DNA of 64,000 bases from Haloplanus salinus. Lineage in GTDB: Archaea > Halobacteriota > Halobacteria > Halobacteriales > Haloferacaceae. The stretch is from positions 2,422,113-2,486,112 of the forward strand of contig NZ_QPHM01000001.1 of assembly GCF_003336245.1 (NCBI RefSeq), written 5' to 3'. Shown here piece by piece: positions 17,681 through 26,263 of this stretch. The translations under genes and the position numbers were made by a program. Under the pieces are notes generated by a model. It was given only the letters and a program-made list of their open reading frames with translations. It made no database searches and was not told the origin of the DNA. Within the stretch, counting starts at the first letter, position 1. Each line of letters opens with the position of its first letter.

Positions 17681-18297
17681 AGGTCCTCGTCGTCGACAAC
17701 TTCGACTCGTTCACGTACAACCTCGTCGAGTACATCTCGGAGCATCCCGATCCGGTGACCGGCGACCCCATCGCCGTCGAGGTGCTGAAAAACACCGCGA
17801 CGCTGGACCAGGTGCGGGCCGTCGATCCCGACGCCATCGTCATCAGCCCCGGTCCGGGCCACCCCAAAAACGACCGCGACGTGGGCGTGACGAACGCGGT
17901 GTTGGGGGAGGTTAGCACGACGGTACCGACGCTCGGCGTCTGCCTCGGCCTCGAAGCGGCCGTCTACGCCTACGGCGGGACGGTCGGGCACGCACCGGAG
18001 CCGATCCACGGCAAGGCTTACCCCGTCGACCACGACGGCGAGGGCGTCTTCGCCGGGCTGGCACAGGGCTTTCGCGCCGGTCGCTACCACTCGCTCGTCG
18101 CCACCGAGGTTCCCGACTGCCTCGAGGTGTCGGCGACGACGGCCCACGACGACGCTGACCTCGTCATGGGGGTCCGCCACCGCGAGTACCCGATCGAGTG
18201 CGTCCAGTTCCACCCGGAGAGCGTGCTGACGGCCGTCGGTCACGACATCATCGACAACTTCCTGCGCGCGACGCGGACGCCGGACACGACGGCTTAA
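17677..18297 (+). CDS. trpG: Anthranilate synthase glutamine amidotransferase subunit
   Basis: The 206-residue class I glutaminase starts MKVLVVDNFDSFTYNLVEYI, has the oxyanion segment SPGPGHP, nucleophile Cys in GVCLGLEAA, and the His-Glu pair in QFHPESVL. It supplies ammonia to TrpE. The residues after the nucleophile read LGLEA rather than LGHQA as in many bacterial subunits; the catalytic triad is intact. Last gene of the trpDFEG operon; trpC, trpA and trpB are not in the window. Confidence 0.95.
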   Translation: MKVLVVDNFDSFTYNLVEYISEHPDPVTGDPIAVEVLKNTATLDQVRAVDPDAIVISPGPGHPKNDRDVGVTNAVLGEVSTTVPTLGVCLGLEAAVYAYGGTVGHAPEPIHGKAYPVDHDGEGVFAGLAQGFRAGRYHSLVATEVPDCLEVSATTAHDDADLVMGVRHREYPIECVQFHPESVLTAVGHDIIDNFLRATRTPDTTA

Positions 18298-18491
18298 GCG
18301 AGAAAGAGCGACGCGACGAGGAGGAGGCCAACGACGAGTGCCGCGACGGTTACCAGCCGCCACGCAATCTTCAGAACGATGCGGCCGACGACGACGACGA
18401 CGCCGATGGCGACGATGACGAGCAGTAGCTGTCCCAGGGGGCCACTGAGCGGTCCCCCCAACTGCAGGAGTATCTGCGGCGTGAACGACAT
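18294..18491 (-). CDS. Small hypothetical membrane protein
   Basis: A 65-residue protein starting MSFTPQILLQLGGPLSGPLG is made of two hydrophobic helices (about 18-37 and 45-64). It converges on trpG with a four-base overlap. A TATA-like CTTATT sits about 20-25 bases before the start on this strand. I do not recognise a family. Confidence 0.6.
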   Translation of the reverse strand: MSFTPQILLQLGGPLSGPLGQLLLVIVAIGVVVVVGRIVLKIAWRLVTVAALVVGLLLVASLFLA

Positions 18492-18560
18492 GTCCGTCCC
18501 GACTCCCAGCGGACCAATAAGTCTGTGGGCGTGAACCCGTCGCTGTGGCCGCTCTCCCTT

Positions 18561-18580
18561 CGTATCGAACTCTCGATACG
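18561..18580. promoter_or_regulatory. Perfect 8-bp inverted repeat
   Basis: CGTATCGA and TCGATACG flank four bases (ACTC). It lies 70-89 bases upstream of the small membrane gene's start (minus strand) and about 410 bases upstream of the reductase gene. It could be an operator or a hairpin; nothing identifies the protein that would bind. Confidence 0.4.
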
Positions 18581-18920
18581 TACCGGAGGACCGACCGCAC
18601 TGGCAGCGCCCGCGCTGCCCCCGCGACGACGAGCCGTCCCCACTGTCGGGAACGCGGGCCTCGCGCCCGACCCCCCTCTCGTTCGACTGGATTTCGCGCC
18701 GCGGTCGGTCGATTCTCCCCGTCGAATTTCACTTTCGCTCCGATTTACATACCGTTATATGCGTCGGGAGATGATGATTGTGACGTGTAGCGGCGTCACG
18801 CCGCCTGCGACCGACCGAAGTAGACAGGAATCGGATATATTGGCGACCGGAACCCAAGCCTTTACAGCGCCGATTCCACTTACAGGAACCGTCACGGACG
18901 AACCGACTCGAGCCAGCCAC

Positions 18921-18963
18921 CGGGCCGCGTATGCCCCCTTGGGGTGGGGCAAGGCGGGCCGCG
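18921..18963 (+). promoter_or_regulatory. GC hairpin flanked by 9-bp direct repeats in the reductase leader
   Basis: The direct repeat CGGGCCGCG occurs at 18921-18929 and 18955-18963. Between them GCCCC (18933-18937) can pair with GGGGC (18946-18950), with an alternative inner pairing CCCC-TT-GGGG. The end of the element is 24 bases before the ATG. A candidate promoter (TTTACA near 18866) would place it in the transcript leader, so control of translation is possible. Confidence 0.4.
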
Positions 18964-18987
18964 AACCGACAACCACGACGATACCAC

Positions 18988-21900
18988 ATGAGTACGCACG
19001 ACATCGAAGCCGACGAACTAGAACTGCCGATCAAGCGGACGGACGGGGAGACACTAGAAGACCGACTCACCGCCAACGCCTACCACAACATTCTCCCGGC
19101 GCGATACCTCCGGAAGGACGCGAACGGCGACCTGATCGAGGACCCGGAGGACCTCTTCCCGCGCGTCGCGAAGAACATCGCCCTCGCCGAGGCGGTGTTC
19201 GAGGCCCAAAAGCAGGACGTCGAGATCACCGTCACGCCCGATCAGTTGAAACCCGACCATCCGCGGCGGGACGAACTCGCCGCCGAGGTGTTCGGGGCGG
19301 GAACCACCGCCGACGCCGACGCCGAGACGACCCTCACCGAACACAACGTCAACAAGTTCGCCTACGAGACGGTCGTCCCGGGGCTCCCCGAGGGGGTTCG
19401 GACCGTCGTCGAGGAGACCCGCGAGGAGTTCGAGACGCTGATGAACGACCTCTCCTTTATGCCGAACTCGCCCACGCTGATGAACGCGGGCGACGAACTC
19501 CAGCAGCTGTCGGCCTGCTTCGTCGACTCCCCCGAGGACGACATCGACGACATCCACCAGACGGCCAAGGAGGCCGCACAGGTGTTCCAGTCCGGCGGCG
19601 GCATGGGCTATGCCTTCTGGCGGCTCCGCCCGTACGGCGACGCCGTGGGGTCGACCGGCGGCATCGCGTCGGGACCGATCACCTTCATGCGGACCTTCGA
19701 CCAGATGTGCGAAACCATCGCACAGGGCGGCGCCCGCCGGGGCGCCCAGATGGGCGTCATGCGCATCAGCCATCCCGACGTGATCCAGTTCATCCACGCG
19801 AAAAACAAGGACGTCTCGCTGGCCCACACGCTCCGGCTGAACGACCCCGACGACTTCACGCACAACTCCTTCGCGGCGGCCTTGGAGGAGGCCCGCGAAC
19901 TCATCGACGACGAGGGGAAAGTCCCGAAACACCTCCGCAACGCCGTCGAGGGCCACCTCTCGAATTTCAACATCTCCGTCGGCATCACCGACGACTTCAT
20001 GGAGGCGCTGCAGGCGGGCGAGGAGTTCACGTTCACCAACCCGCGGACGGGCGAGGCCCACGTCGCCACGCCGGAGACGAAGGAGCTCTACGAGATGTTC
20101 GGCCTCGGCGAGCACGTTCAGGTCGGCGAGGAACTCTCGATGCCCGCCGAGGTCATCTGGGAGGACATCGTCGAGGGCGCTCACGAGAACGGCGAACCCG
20201 GCGTCATCTACCTCGAACGCGTAAACAAGGAACACTCCTTCGACGTGGAGGAGCAGCCGGACCACCGCATCCTCGCGACCAATCCGTGTGTCACCGGTGA
20301 CACGCTGATCGGTACGGAGAACGGCCTCGTCACGGCGGAGGAGCTGTACGAGCAGGGGGTCGCTCGCGGCGTCGTCGTCGACGGGCGGTTGAGTGAGGGC
20401 CGCGTGAAAGAAGCGAGTAGCGTCTACAAGACCGGCGAGAAGGACGTGTACGAACTGACGACCGAGGAGGGGTACACCCTCCGACTGACCGCGGACCACC
20501 GCGTCATGACGGACGACGGCTGGGTCGAAGCGGGAGCCCTCGATACCGGCGACACCGTCCACATCCAGAACCGGAAAGGATCGTTCGGCCGGCACGGAAG
20601 CGCCGAAGAGGGTCGCGTGCTCGGCTGGCTCGTCGGCGATGGCCACCTGAAAGGCGGCGAGGAGCGCGCGGTTCTGAACTTCTACGACGAGGATGCCGAG
20701 GTGTCCGAGGCGTTTGCCGCCGACGTGAACGAAGTCGTCCGAGAGCCGACCGGGAACGCCGACTACGAGATCGGTGTCAACGAGATCAGCCGAAGCGACG
20801 ACTACCGCGGTGCGGGCGCGGTCGAACAGCGGATTCGCTCGACGCGCCTCTACGAGTACGCCGAGGAAGCCGGCCTCGTCGAGGACAAACTCAGCGTCCC
20901 TGACGCCGTGATGCGCGGGAGCGAGGAGATGGCCCGTGGCTTCCTGCGGGCGCTGTTTACGGCCGACGGATGCGTACAGGGGAACATCGAGAAGGGCGTC
21001 TCGGTTCGGCTGTGGAGTTCCGACGCCGACCTGCTCGGTGACGTACAGCGGCTTCTCCTGAATTTCGGCATCGCAAGCAAGGTGTACGAGAACCGCAAGG
21101 ACGCGGGGACGCGGGAACTCTCCGACGGCCGTGGCGGCACGAAGGAGTACGAGACGAAGGATCAGCACGAACTCGTCGTCGTCAAGGACAACCTCGAACG
21201 CTTCCGCGACGAGATCGGGTTCCTGCTCGACTACAAGACCGAGGCGCTCGACGAGCGCCTCGACGCATACGACCGCGGTCCCTACAGCGAACGATTCGAG
21301 GCCACTGTCGAGTCGGTCGCGCACGACGGCCACGAGGCGGTGTACGATCTGACGGAACCCGACACCAACTCCTTCGTCGCCAACGGACTCGTCGTCCACA
21401 ACTGCGGCGAACAGCCGCTGGAGGAGTACGAGGCCTGTAACCTCGGCCACATCAACCTCTCGACGCTCGCGTCCCTCGACGCGCCGGACTGGCGCGTGTG
21501 GGCCGACCGCCACGCCGACGAGTACGACTCCCAGGAGGCGGCAGTCGAGGCGTTCCTCGAGGACGCCATCGACTGGGAGGCGTTCGACCACCGGATCGAC
21601 TACGGGACGCGCTTCCTCGAGAACGTCGTTACGATGTCCGACTTCCCGGTCGACGAGATCGAGCGGAAGGTCCGCGAGATGCGGAAGATCGGCCTCGGCG
21701 TCATGGGGCTGGCCCAGCTGTACGTCCAGCTCGGCATCCGCTACGGCAGCGACACGGGCAACGAGGTGGCCCGCCAGTTGATGACCCACATCAATCACGA
21801 GTCGAAGTGGGCGTCGCACGAACTCGCCGAGAAACGGGGAGCCTTCGAGGACTGTGCGGAGTCGAAGTACGCCGACCCCACCCGCTACCGCGAGTGGTTC

Positions 21901-23208
21901 GAACACCACACGGGCGAGGACGCCGACGAGTGGGCGGACGGCTTCCCGATCCGCAACCACAACACGACCACCATCGCCCCGACGGGCACCACGTCGATGG
22001 TCGGCAACACCACCGGCGGCTGTGAGCCGATTTACAACGTCGCCTACTACAAGAACGTCTCCGACGACGTGCAGGGCGACGAGATGCTCGTCGAGTTCGA
22101 CGACTACTTCCTGCGGACGCTTGAGGCGAACGACGTCGACGTCGACGCGGTCAAGCGGGAGGCCCAAGAGCAGATGGCCGAGAACGCCTTCGACGGCGTC
22201 GAGGGGCTCGACACCGTCCCGGACGCCATCGGCGAACTGTTCGTCGTCACCGGCGACCTCTCCGGGAAACAGCACGCTGCGGTCCAGTGTGCGTGTCAGG
22301 AGGGCGTCGACTCCGCCATCTCGAAGACCTGCAACTTCCCCAACAGCGCCTCCGCCGAGGATATGGACGAGGTGTACCGCTACATCTACGAGCACGGAGG
22401 GAAAGGCGTCACCGTCTACCGCGACGGCACGCGCTCGAAGCAGGTGTTGACCACCCGCGCGCAGAACACGGAGTTCGCGGACGAGAGCGAGGCGGCCGAG
22501 ACCATCGTCGAAGGGATCGAGGAGGTCTTCGGCGGCATCGAGGGCTTCCTCGACAACGAGGACGTGCGCGCCGCCCTCGACTCCGAACTGGAGGACCTGC
22601 TCGCGGCCGCCGACGGCGAACGCGAACTCGGCACGAAACGCCCGCGGCCGGACGTGCTCCACGGCGTCACCCAGCGCATCGATACGGGGTACGGTAAGCT
22701 CTACGTCAACATCAACGAGGACGAGGCGGGGCGGCCGTTCGAACTCTTCGCCAACATCGGCAACTCCGGCGGCTTCACCGCGTCCTTCACCGAGGCGCTG
22801 GCGAAGACCATCTCCACGGCGCTGCGCTCGGGCGTCGACCCGCGCGAGATCGCCTCCGAACTGCAGGGCATCCGCTCGCCGAAGGTGGCGTGGGACAAGG
22901 GTGAACAGATCAACTCCATCCCGGACGCCGTCGGGACGGCCATGCGCCGCTACCTCGACGACGAAATCGACCGGCCCTACCCCAAACAACAGAACCTGAC
23001 GGAACTCGAGGAGGCCGAAGCGACGGCGATGAACGACGGTCCCGAGGCCGACGGCGGCGCGACGACCGCTGCGGCCGCGGTCACCGACGACACCACCGAC
23101 CTGCTCGCCGCGGGCGAGAGCCCCGAATGCCCCGACTGCGGATCGATGAACCTCTACTACTCCGAGGGCTGCAAGACCTGCGAGTCGTGTGGCTGGTCGG
23201 AGTGCTGA
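18988..23208 (+). CDS. nrdJ: Adenosylcobalamin-dependent (class II) ribonucleoside-diphosphate reductase, intein-containing
   Basis: The precursor has 1406 residues; removing the 372-residue intein (434-805) leaves 1034. After splicing, the finger loop reads NPCGEQPLEEYEACNLG, the catalytic-cysteine motif of class II reductases, so the intein sits exactly before the catalytic Cys. Other landmarks are LMNAGDELQQLSACF, GGGMGYAFW, APTGTTSMVGNTTGGCEP and the C-terminal cysteine-rich ECPDCGSMN and CKTCESCGWSEC, likely a metal-binding or redox-relay tail. It makes deoxyribonucleotides without oxygen requirement using B12. I chose ATG 18988 (MSTHDIEADELEL); the upstream leader is structured. Confidence 0.95.
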   Translation: MSTHDIEADELELPIKRTDGETLEDRLTANAYHNILPARYLRKDANGDLIEDPEDLFPRVAKNIALAEAVFEAQKQDVEITVTPDQLKPDHPRRDELAAEVFGAGTTADADAETTLTEHNVNKFAYETVVPGLPEGVRTVVEETREEFETLMNDLSFMPNSPTLMNAGDELQQLSACFVDSPEDDIDDIHQTAKEAAQVFQSGGGMGYAFWRLRPYGDAVGSTGGIASGPITFMRTFDQMCETIAQGGARRGAQMGVMRISHPDVIQFIHAKNKDVSLAHTLRLNDPDDFTHNSFAAALEEARELIDDEGKVPKHLRNAVEGHLSNFNISVGITDDFMEALQAGEEFTFTNPRTGEAHVATPETKELYEMFGLGEHVQVGEELSMPAEVIWEDIVEGAHENGEPGVIYLERVNKEHSFDVEEQPDHRILATNPCVTGDTLIGTENGLVTAEELYEQGVARGVVVDGRLSEGRVKEASSVYKTGEKDVYELTTEEGYTLRLTADHRVMTDDGWVEAGALDTGDTVHIQNRKGSFGRHGSAEEGRVLGWLVGDGHLKGGEERAVLNFYDEDAEVSEAFAADVNEVVREPTGNADYEIGVNEISRSDDYRGAGAVEQRIRSTRLYEYAEEAGLVEDKLSVPDAVMRGSEEMARGFLRALFTADGCVQGNIEKGVSVRLWSSDADLLGDVQRLLLNFGIASKVYENRKDAGTRELSDGRGGTKEYETKDQHELVVVKDNLERFRDEIGFLLDYKTEALDERLDAYDRGPYSERFEATVESVAHDGHEAVYDLTEPDTNSFVANGLVVHNCGEQPLEEYEACNLGHINLSTLASLDAPDWRVWADRHADEYDSQEAAVEAFLEDAIDWEAFDHRIDYGTRFLENVVTMSDFPVDEIERKVREMRKIGLGVMGLAQLYVQLGIRYGSDTGNEVARQLMTHINHESKWASHELAEKRGAFEDCAESKYADPTRYREWFEHHTGEDADEWADGFPIRNHNTTTIAPTGTTSMVGNTTGGCEPIYNVAYYKNVSDDVQGDEMLVEFDDYFLRTLEANDVDVDAVKREAQEQMAENAFDGVEGLDTVPDAIGELFVVTGDLSGKQHAAVQCACQEGVDSAISKTCNFPNSASAEDMDEVYRYIYEHGGKGVTVYRDGTRSKQVLTTRAQNTEFADESEAAETIVEGIEEVFGGIEGFLDNEDVRAALDSELEDLLAAADGERELGTKRPRPDVLHGVTQRIDTGYGKLYVNINEDEAGRPFELFANIGNSGGFTASFTEALAKTISTALRSGVDPREIASELQGIRSPKVAWDKGEQINSIPDAVGTAMRRYLDDEIDRPYPKQQNLTELEEAEATAMNDGPEADGGATTAAAAVTDDTTDLLAAGESPECPDCGSMNLYYSEGCKTCESCGWSEC
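20287..21402 (+). mobile_element. Intein with LAGLIDADG homing endonuclease in nrdJ
   Basis: The 372-residue insert starts with Cys (CVTGDTLIGTENGLV, block A), has block B LTADHRVMTDDGW, two dodecapeptide motifs LGWLVGDGHLK and RGFLRALFTADGCV of a LAGLIDADG endonuclease, and ends SFVANGLVVHN followed by Cys+1 of the host protein. All splicing residues (Cys1, TxxH, penultimate His, terminal Asn, Cys+1) and both endonuclease acidic residues are visible, so it should splice and may still home. Other known reductase insertion sites appear empty. Confidence 0.95.
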
Positions 23209-23344
23209 CCGACTGACCGGCCTCGATTCGCCGGGGCGCCGTCCGGTTCAAAAGTTTGCGACCACCCGATGGAAACGTTTCGATCCGGTCATCGCGTGAC
23301 CGAACGGCGGAACAATCATATCGATGTAGTATGTATATAAAGCC

Positions 23345-23452
23345 ATGTCTGCTCGGTGTCCCCGGTGCGAGACGGCGATGCACCGCCGTCACTGCAAGTA
23401 CGTCTGTCCGAACCACGGGGTCGTCTTCGACTGCAGCGATACGTTTTGGTGA
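23345..23452 (+). CDS. 35-residue zinc-finger mini-protein (HVO_2523-like)
   Basis: The frame reads MSARCPRCETAMHRRHCKYV then CPNHGVVFDCSDTFW. It has CxxC at residues 5-8, further Cys/His at 13-22 and DCSD near the end, a pattern I recognise from a conserved haloarchaeal zinc-finger mini-protein family. A strong TATA-like TATATAAA (23333-23340) lies just before the ATG; an earlier AT-rich ATCATATCG would fit better as its promoter. It sits between nrdJ and crtB. Function unknown. Confidence 0.75.
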   Translation: MSARCPRCETAMHRRHCKYVCPNHGVVFDCSDTFW

Positions 23453-23539
23453 CATGACGGTACACGATACAGTTACGACTATCACTGGCCGGTCGGCAGG
23501 GGAACGGTCCCGACACGCGGGAAGACGGGAGGGCCCACG

Positions 23540-24541
23540 ATGGTGAGCGACGACGGCGTCGCCCGCGGCAAGGAGATCCAGCGCCGCACCGGAAAGACGT
23601 TCCATCTCGCCACCCGGCTGTTGCCCGCCCGCGTCCGCGAGGCGACGTACGTTCTCTACGCCTTCTTCCGGGTGGCCGACGAAGTCGTCGACGACGCCGA
23701 GGGCGTGCCCCCCGCCGAACAGCGTGCGGAACTCGAACGGCTCCGCGCGGCGGCGCTCGGTGAGGAGCCGCCCGACGACCCCGTGCTCGCCGCGTTCTCG
23801 GATCTCCGGGAGACGTACGACATCCCCGACGCGGACGTGAACACGTTCGTCGACGCGATGTTGACCGACGTAACCAAGAGTCGCTACGAGACGTTCGCGG
23901 AGCTGCGGGCGTATATGGACGGCTCTGCGGCCGCGGTCGGTCGGATGATGACCGCAGTGATGGACCCCGACGAGCCGGAGCGTGCGCTCCCGCACGCGAC
24001 GGCGCTCGGCGAGGCGTTCCAACTCTCGAACTTCCTGCGGGACGTTCGCGAGGACATCGTCGAACGTGACCGCATCTACCTTCCGCAGGAGACCCTCGAC
24101 GAGCACGGCGTCACCGAGGCGTCGCTTCGGGAGTTCGAGACGACCGACGCGTTCCGCGAGGCGATGGAACGCGAACTCCGGCGGACGGAAGCGCTCTACC
24201 GCGACGGCGTCGCCGGCATCGAACATCTTCCGACCGACTGCCAGTTCCCGGTGCTCGTCGCCGCCGTACTCTACGCCGACCACCACCGGTTGATCCGTGA
24301 GCGCGGCTACGACGTGCTCTCGGAGACGCCGTCGATAGCGACGGCGCGAAAGCTCGCGCTCGTGGCGCGGACGCGTTGGCACTGGCTCTGGAACCGCGAC
24401 CCCGAAACCGTCTTCCTGCGGGTGAGCTGCGTCCCGGAGGTGCCCGGCGACGTGGACCCCGACCACGGCCACGAACAGAGCCGCGGGGTCGGTCGCCGGC
24501 TCCTGCACGGGGCGGTCGAGGGCCTCCGGCGGCTGACTTAG
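23540..24541 (+). CDS. crtB: Phytoene synthase
   Basis: The 333-residue protein has both aspartate-rich motifs of squalene/phytoene synthases: DEVVD (47-51) and NFLRDVREDI (about 164-173), with GRMMTAVM between. It condenses two geranylgeranyl diphosphates into phytoene, the first carotenoid step. It is convergent with cruF (stops overlap by three bases), completing a carotenoid locus. Squalene synthase is the main alternative but the neighbourhood favours phytoene. Confidence 0.92.
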   Translation: MVSDDGVARGKEIQRRTGKTFHLATRLLPARVREATYVLYAFFRVADEVVDDAEGVPPAEQRAELERLRAAALGEEPPDDPVLAAFSDLRETYDIPDADVNTFVDAMLTDVTKSRYETFAELRAYMDGSAAAVGRMMTAVMDPDEPERALPHATALGEAFQLSNFLRDVREDIVERDRIYLPQETLDEHGVTEASLREFETTDAFREAMERELRRTEALYRDGVAGIEHLPTDCQFPVLVAAVLYADHHRLIRERGYDVLSETPSIATARKLALVARTRWHWLWNRDPETVFLRVSCVPEVPGDVDPDHGHEQSRGVGRRLLHGAVEGLRRLT

Positions 24542-25431
24542 ACCCAGCGCGGCCGCGCCGGCACGTCGAAGCGGTTCGCCCGAACCAGCCCGAGACCGAA
24601 GAGGCCACCGACGGCCGCTGCCCCCCAGTTGCCGAAGTAGACGTTGACCGCGCTCCAGAGCAGGACGAAACTCACCAGATCGTCGAGCGCGAACTCGCAG
24701 GTTTCCAACCGATCGAGCAGCGCCACCCGGTCGAGGACGGCATCGAGGACGAGCACCGTCACCGTCGCCGAGAGCACCCACCCCCCGAAGTTCGAGAGCG
24801 GAACGCCGTAGACGGCGCCGCCGTCGGGGTAGGCCCAGAACCCCAGCGCGACGGCGCCCGGGTCGAGCACGAGGTCCATGGCGACGACGGTCCCGATCAC
24901 CGCCGGCAGACGGACCCACGCCGCCCGCGCCCGCGAGCCGAGGAGGAGCAGACAGAGGAGGTAGGCGTTACAGACGAGCGGCAGGAAGAAGACGGGGAGG
25001 CCGACGGGGACGCCAGCGACGGTCGGCCCGAGGTCGATGGCGTAGTGGAAGTCGCCGTAGGGCCACCCGGTTCGGAGGCCGACGAACTCGATGGCGTAGG
25101 CGTAACCGGCGAGCACGGCGACGCCGGCGGCCGCCGTCCGGTCGATTACCGGCGCGACGCCCACGAGCAGCGGCGAACGCATGACGAGCGTCCCGAGCAG
25201 GATCAGGAAGGGGTCGAACGCGAACGGCGGCGGGACGAGTCCCTCCGCGCTCGCGACGAGGAGGACGGCGCCGACGACGGGGAAGACGACGGCGACGGTA
25301 AAGCGGTTGTCACGGACGAGCGTGTCGAGGCGGGCCTGCACCGCCGCCCGGTCGCCGCGGCCGGTCGAGGGCGTGGCGGCGGCGTTCGCCCCCACGCCGC
25401 CGTCACCGCTGCCGTCGCCGGCGTCAGCCAT
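24538..25431 (-). CDS. cruF: Bisanhydrobacterioruberin hydratase (CruF-type carotenoid hydratase)
   Basis: The 297-residue polytopic protein, with about seven helices, contains EFVGLRTGWPYGDFHY, MDLVLDPGAVALGFWAY and VPLSNFGGW, matching the CruF family. In haloarchaea it adds water at the end groups to form bacterioruberin, the C50 red pigment. It is last in crtD-lyeJ-cruF; the ATG (25431) lies inside the end of lyeJ (8-base overlap). The N-terminal 45 residues are a polar, Gly/Ala-rich extension. Confidence 0.9.
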   Translation of the reverse strand: MADAGDGSGDGGVGANAAATPSTGRGDRAAVQARLDTLVRDNRFTVAVVFPVVGAVLLVASAEGLVPPPFAFDPFLILLGTLVMRSPLLVGVAPVIDRTAAAGVAVLAGYAYAIEFVGLRTGWPYGDFHYAIDLGPTVAGVPVGLPVFFLPLVCNAYLLCLLLLGSRARAAWVRLPAVIGTVVAMDLVLDPGAVALGFWAYPDGGAVYGVPLSNFGGWVLSATVTVLVLDAVLDRVALLDRLETCEFALDDLVSFVLLWSAVNVYFGNWGAAAVGGLFGLGLVRANRFDVPARPRWV

Positions 25432-26263
25432 GCACGACCCTCCAGAGCCCGGCGATAGTGATGAGCGCACCGGCGACGGTGTTGACCGCGGGGAACCACC
25501 AGTACGCCCGGTCGGCCGCCACCGACGACCGGGCGACGAGCGCGACGCCGAGGGGATACAGGCCGATCAGGGCGCCCAGCCGAACGTCGAGGAGGCCGAA
25601 GGCGACGGCGGCGAGCGCCCAGCAGGCGGCACAGTAGGCGTAGGTCGCCCCCTCCCCGAGTCTCGTCGCCGTCGTCTCGATGCCCGCCCGGCGGTCCGGT
25701 TCGATGTCGGGAATCGCGGAGAAGGTGTGCATCGCCATCGTCCACAGCCACCCGCCGACGACGGCCAACAGCGGTGGGTGGCGCCCGGCGACGGCGGCGT
25801 AGGCCGCGGCGCCGGGCAGGACGTACAGGCCGTTCGAGAGGGAATCGAGCGGCGGGCGCGTCTTCAGCCGGGCCGGGGGTGCGCTGTAGGCGACGCCGAG
25901 CGCGAGGAAGCCGGCGAGCCACGGCCACGCGAGCGGTGGCGTGAGCCCGACGGGGGCGAGGACGAGGCCGCCACAGACGGCGACGGCGACGGGGACGAGC
26001 CGGTCGCCGCCGTAGCGCACCTCGCGACCCTCCTTCTTCGGGTTCTCCGCGTCCACGTCGACGTCGAACACGTCGTTGACGCCGTAGAGCAGGACGTTCG
26101 CGGGCAGGAGGAAGTACGCGAACAGGGTGAGCGTCGTCGGGGTGAAGAGGTCGGCCGTCGAGGCGGCGGCGTAGACGACGCCGACCGCGACGGGGCCGGC
26201 GAGGTAGAGCCAGAACCGCGGACGCGACAGCTTCAGCAGGTACCGCGCCGCCGCCGCCGTCAT
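25424..26263 (-). CDS. lyeJ: Lycopene elongase/hydratase (UbiA-type prenyltransferase)
   Basis: The 279-residue UbiA-superfamily membrane enzyme has the two Asp motifs NDVFDVDVDAENPKK and AIPDIEPDRRAG, about eight helices, and starts MTAAAARYLLKLSRPRFWLY. LyeJ adds C5 units and water to lycopene to give the C50 skeleton of bacterioruberin. Start ATG overlaps the crtD stop by four bases. Position between crtD and cruF identifies it among the many haloarchaeal UbiA paralogues. Confidence 0.92.
   Translation of the reverse strand: MTAAAARYLLKLSRPRFWLYLAGPVAVGVVYAAASTADLFTPTTLTLFAYFLLPANVLLYGVNDVFDVDVDAENPKKEGREVRYGGDRLVPVAVAVCGGLVLAPVGLTPPLAWPWLAGFLALGVAYSAPPARLKTRPPLDSLSNGLYVLPGAAAYAAVAGRHPPLLAVVGGWLWTMAMHTFSAIPDIEPDRRAGIETTATRLGEGATYAYCAACWALAAVAFGLLDVRLGALIGLYPLGVALVARSSVAADRAYWWFPAVNTVAGALITIAGLWRVVHG

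Larger units (their letters stand above)
18492..18987. other. Long intergenic region before the ribonucleotide reductase gene
   Basis: These 496 bases contain no convincing gene. They hold a perfect 8-bp inverted repeat (18561-18580), an AT-richer stretch with promoter-like TTTACATAC and TTATATG (18743-18760), an inverted repeat GTGACG/CGTCAC (18780-18798) overlapping CGGCGtcaCGCCG, a further TATA-like GGATATATT (18834-18842), and a G+C hairpin just before the reductase start. The density of signals suggests a regulated promoter with a leader. Confidence 0.55.

Noticed and set aside
17677-18297. TrpG as a para-aminobenzoate amidotransferase or inactive glutaminase because of the LGLEA sequence after Cys
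   Set aside because: Cys, His and Glu of the triad are all present and the gene is fused by overlap to trpE, so anthranilate synthase is the straightforward assignment.
18755-18976. 73-codon minus-strand frame in the reductase leader
   Set aside because: No domain, no good promoter, overlaps the structured leader; probably chance.
19054-22989. Very long antisense frame across the ribonucleotide reductase gene
   Set aside because: GC-rich third positions leave long open frames opposite real genes; the composition (repeated DVV, RRR, GVG) and position fully antisense to a recognisable enzyme mark it as a shadow.
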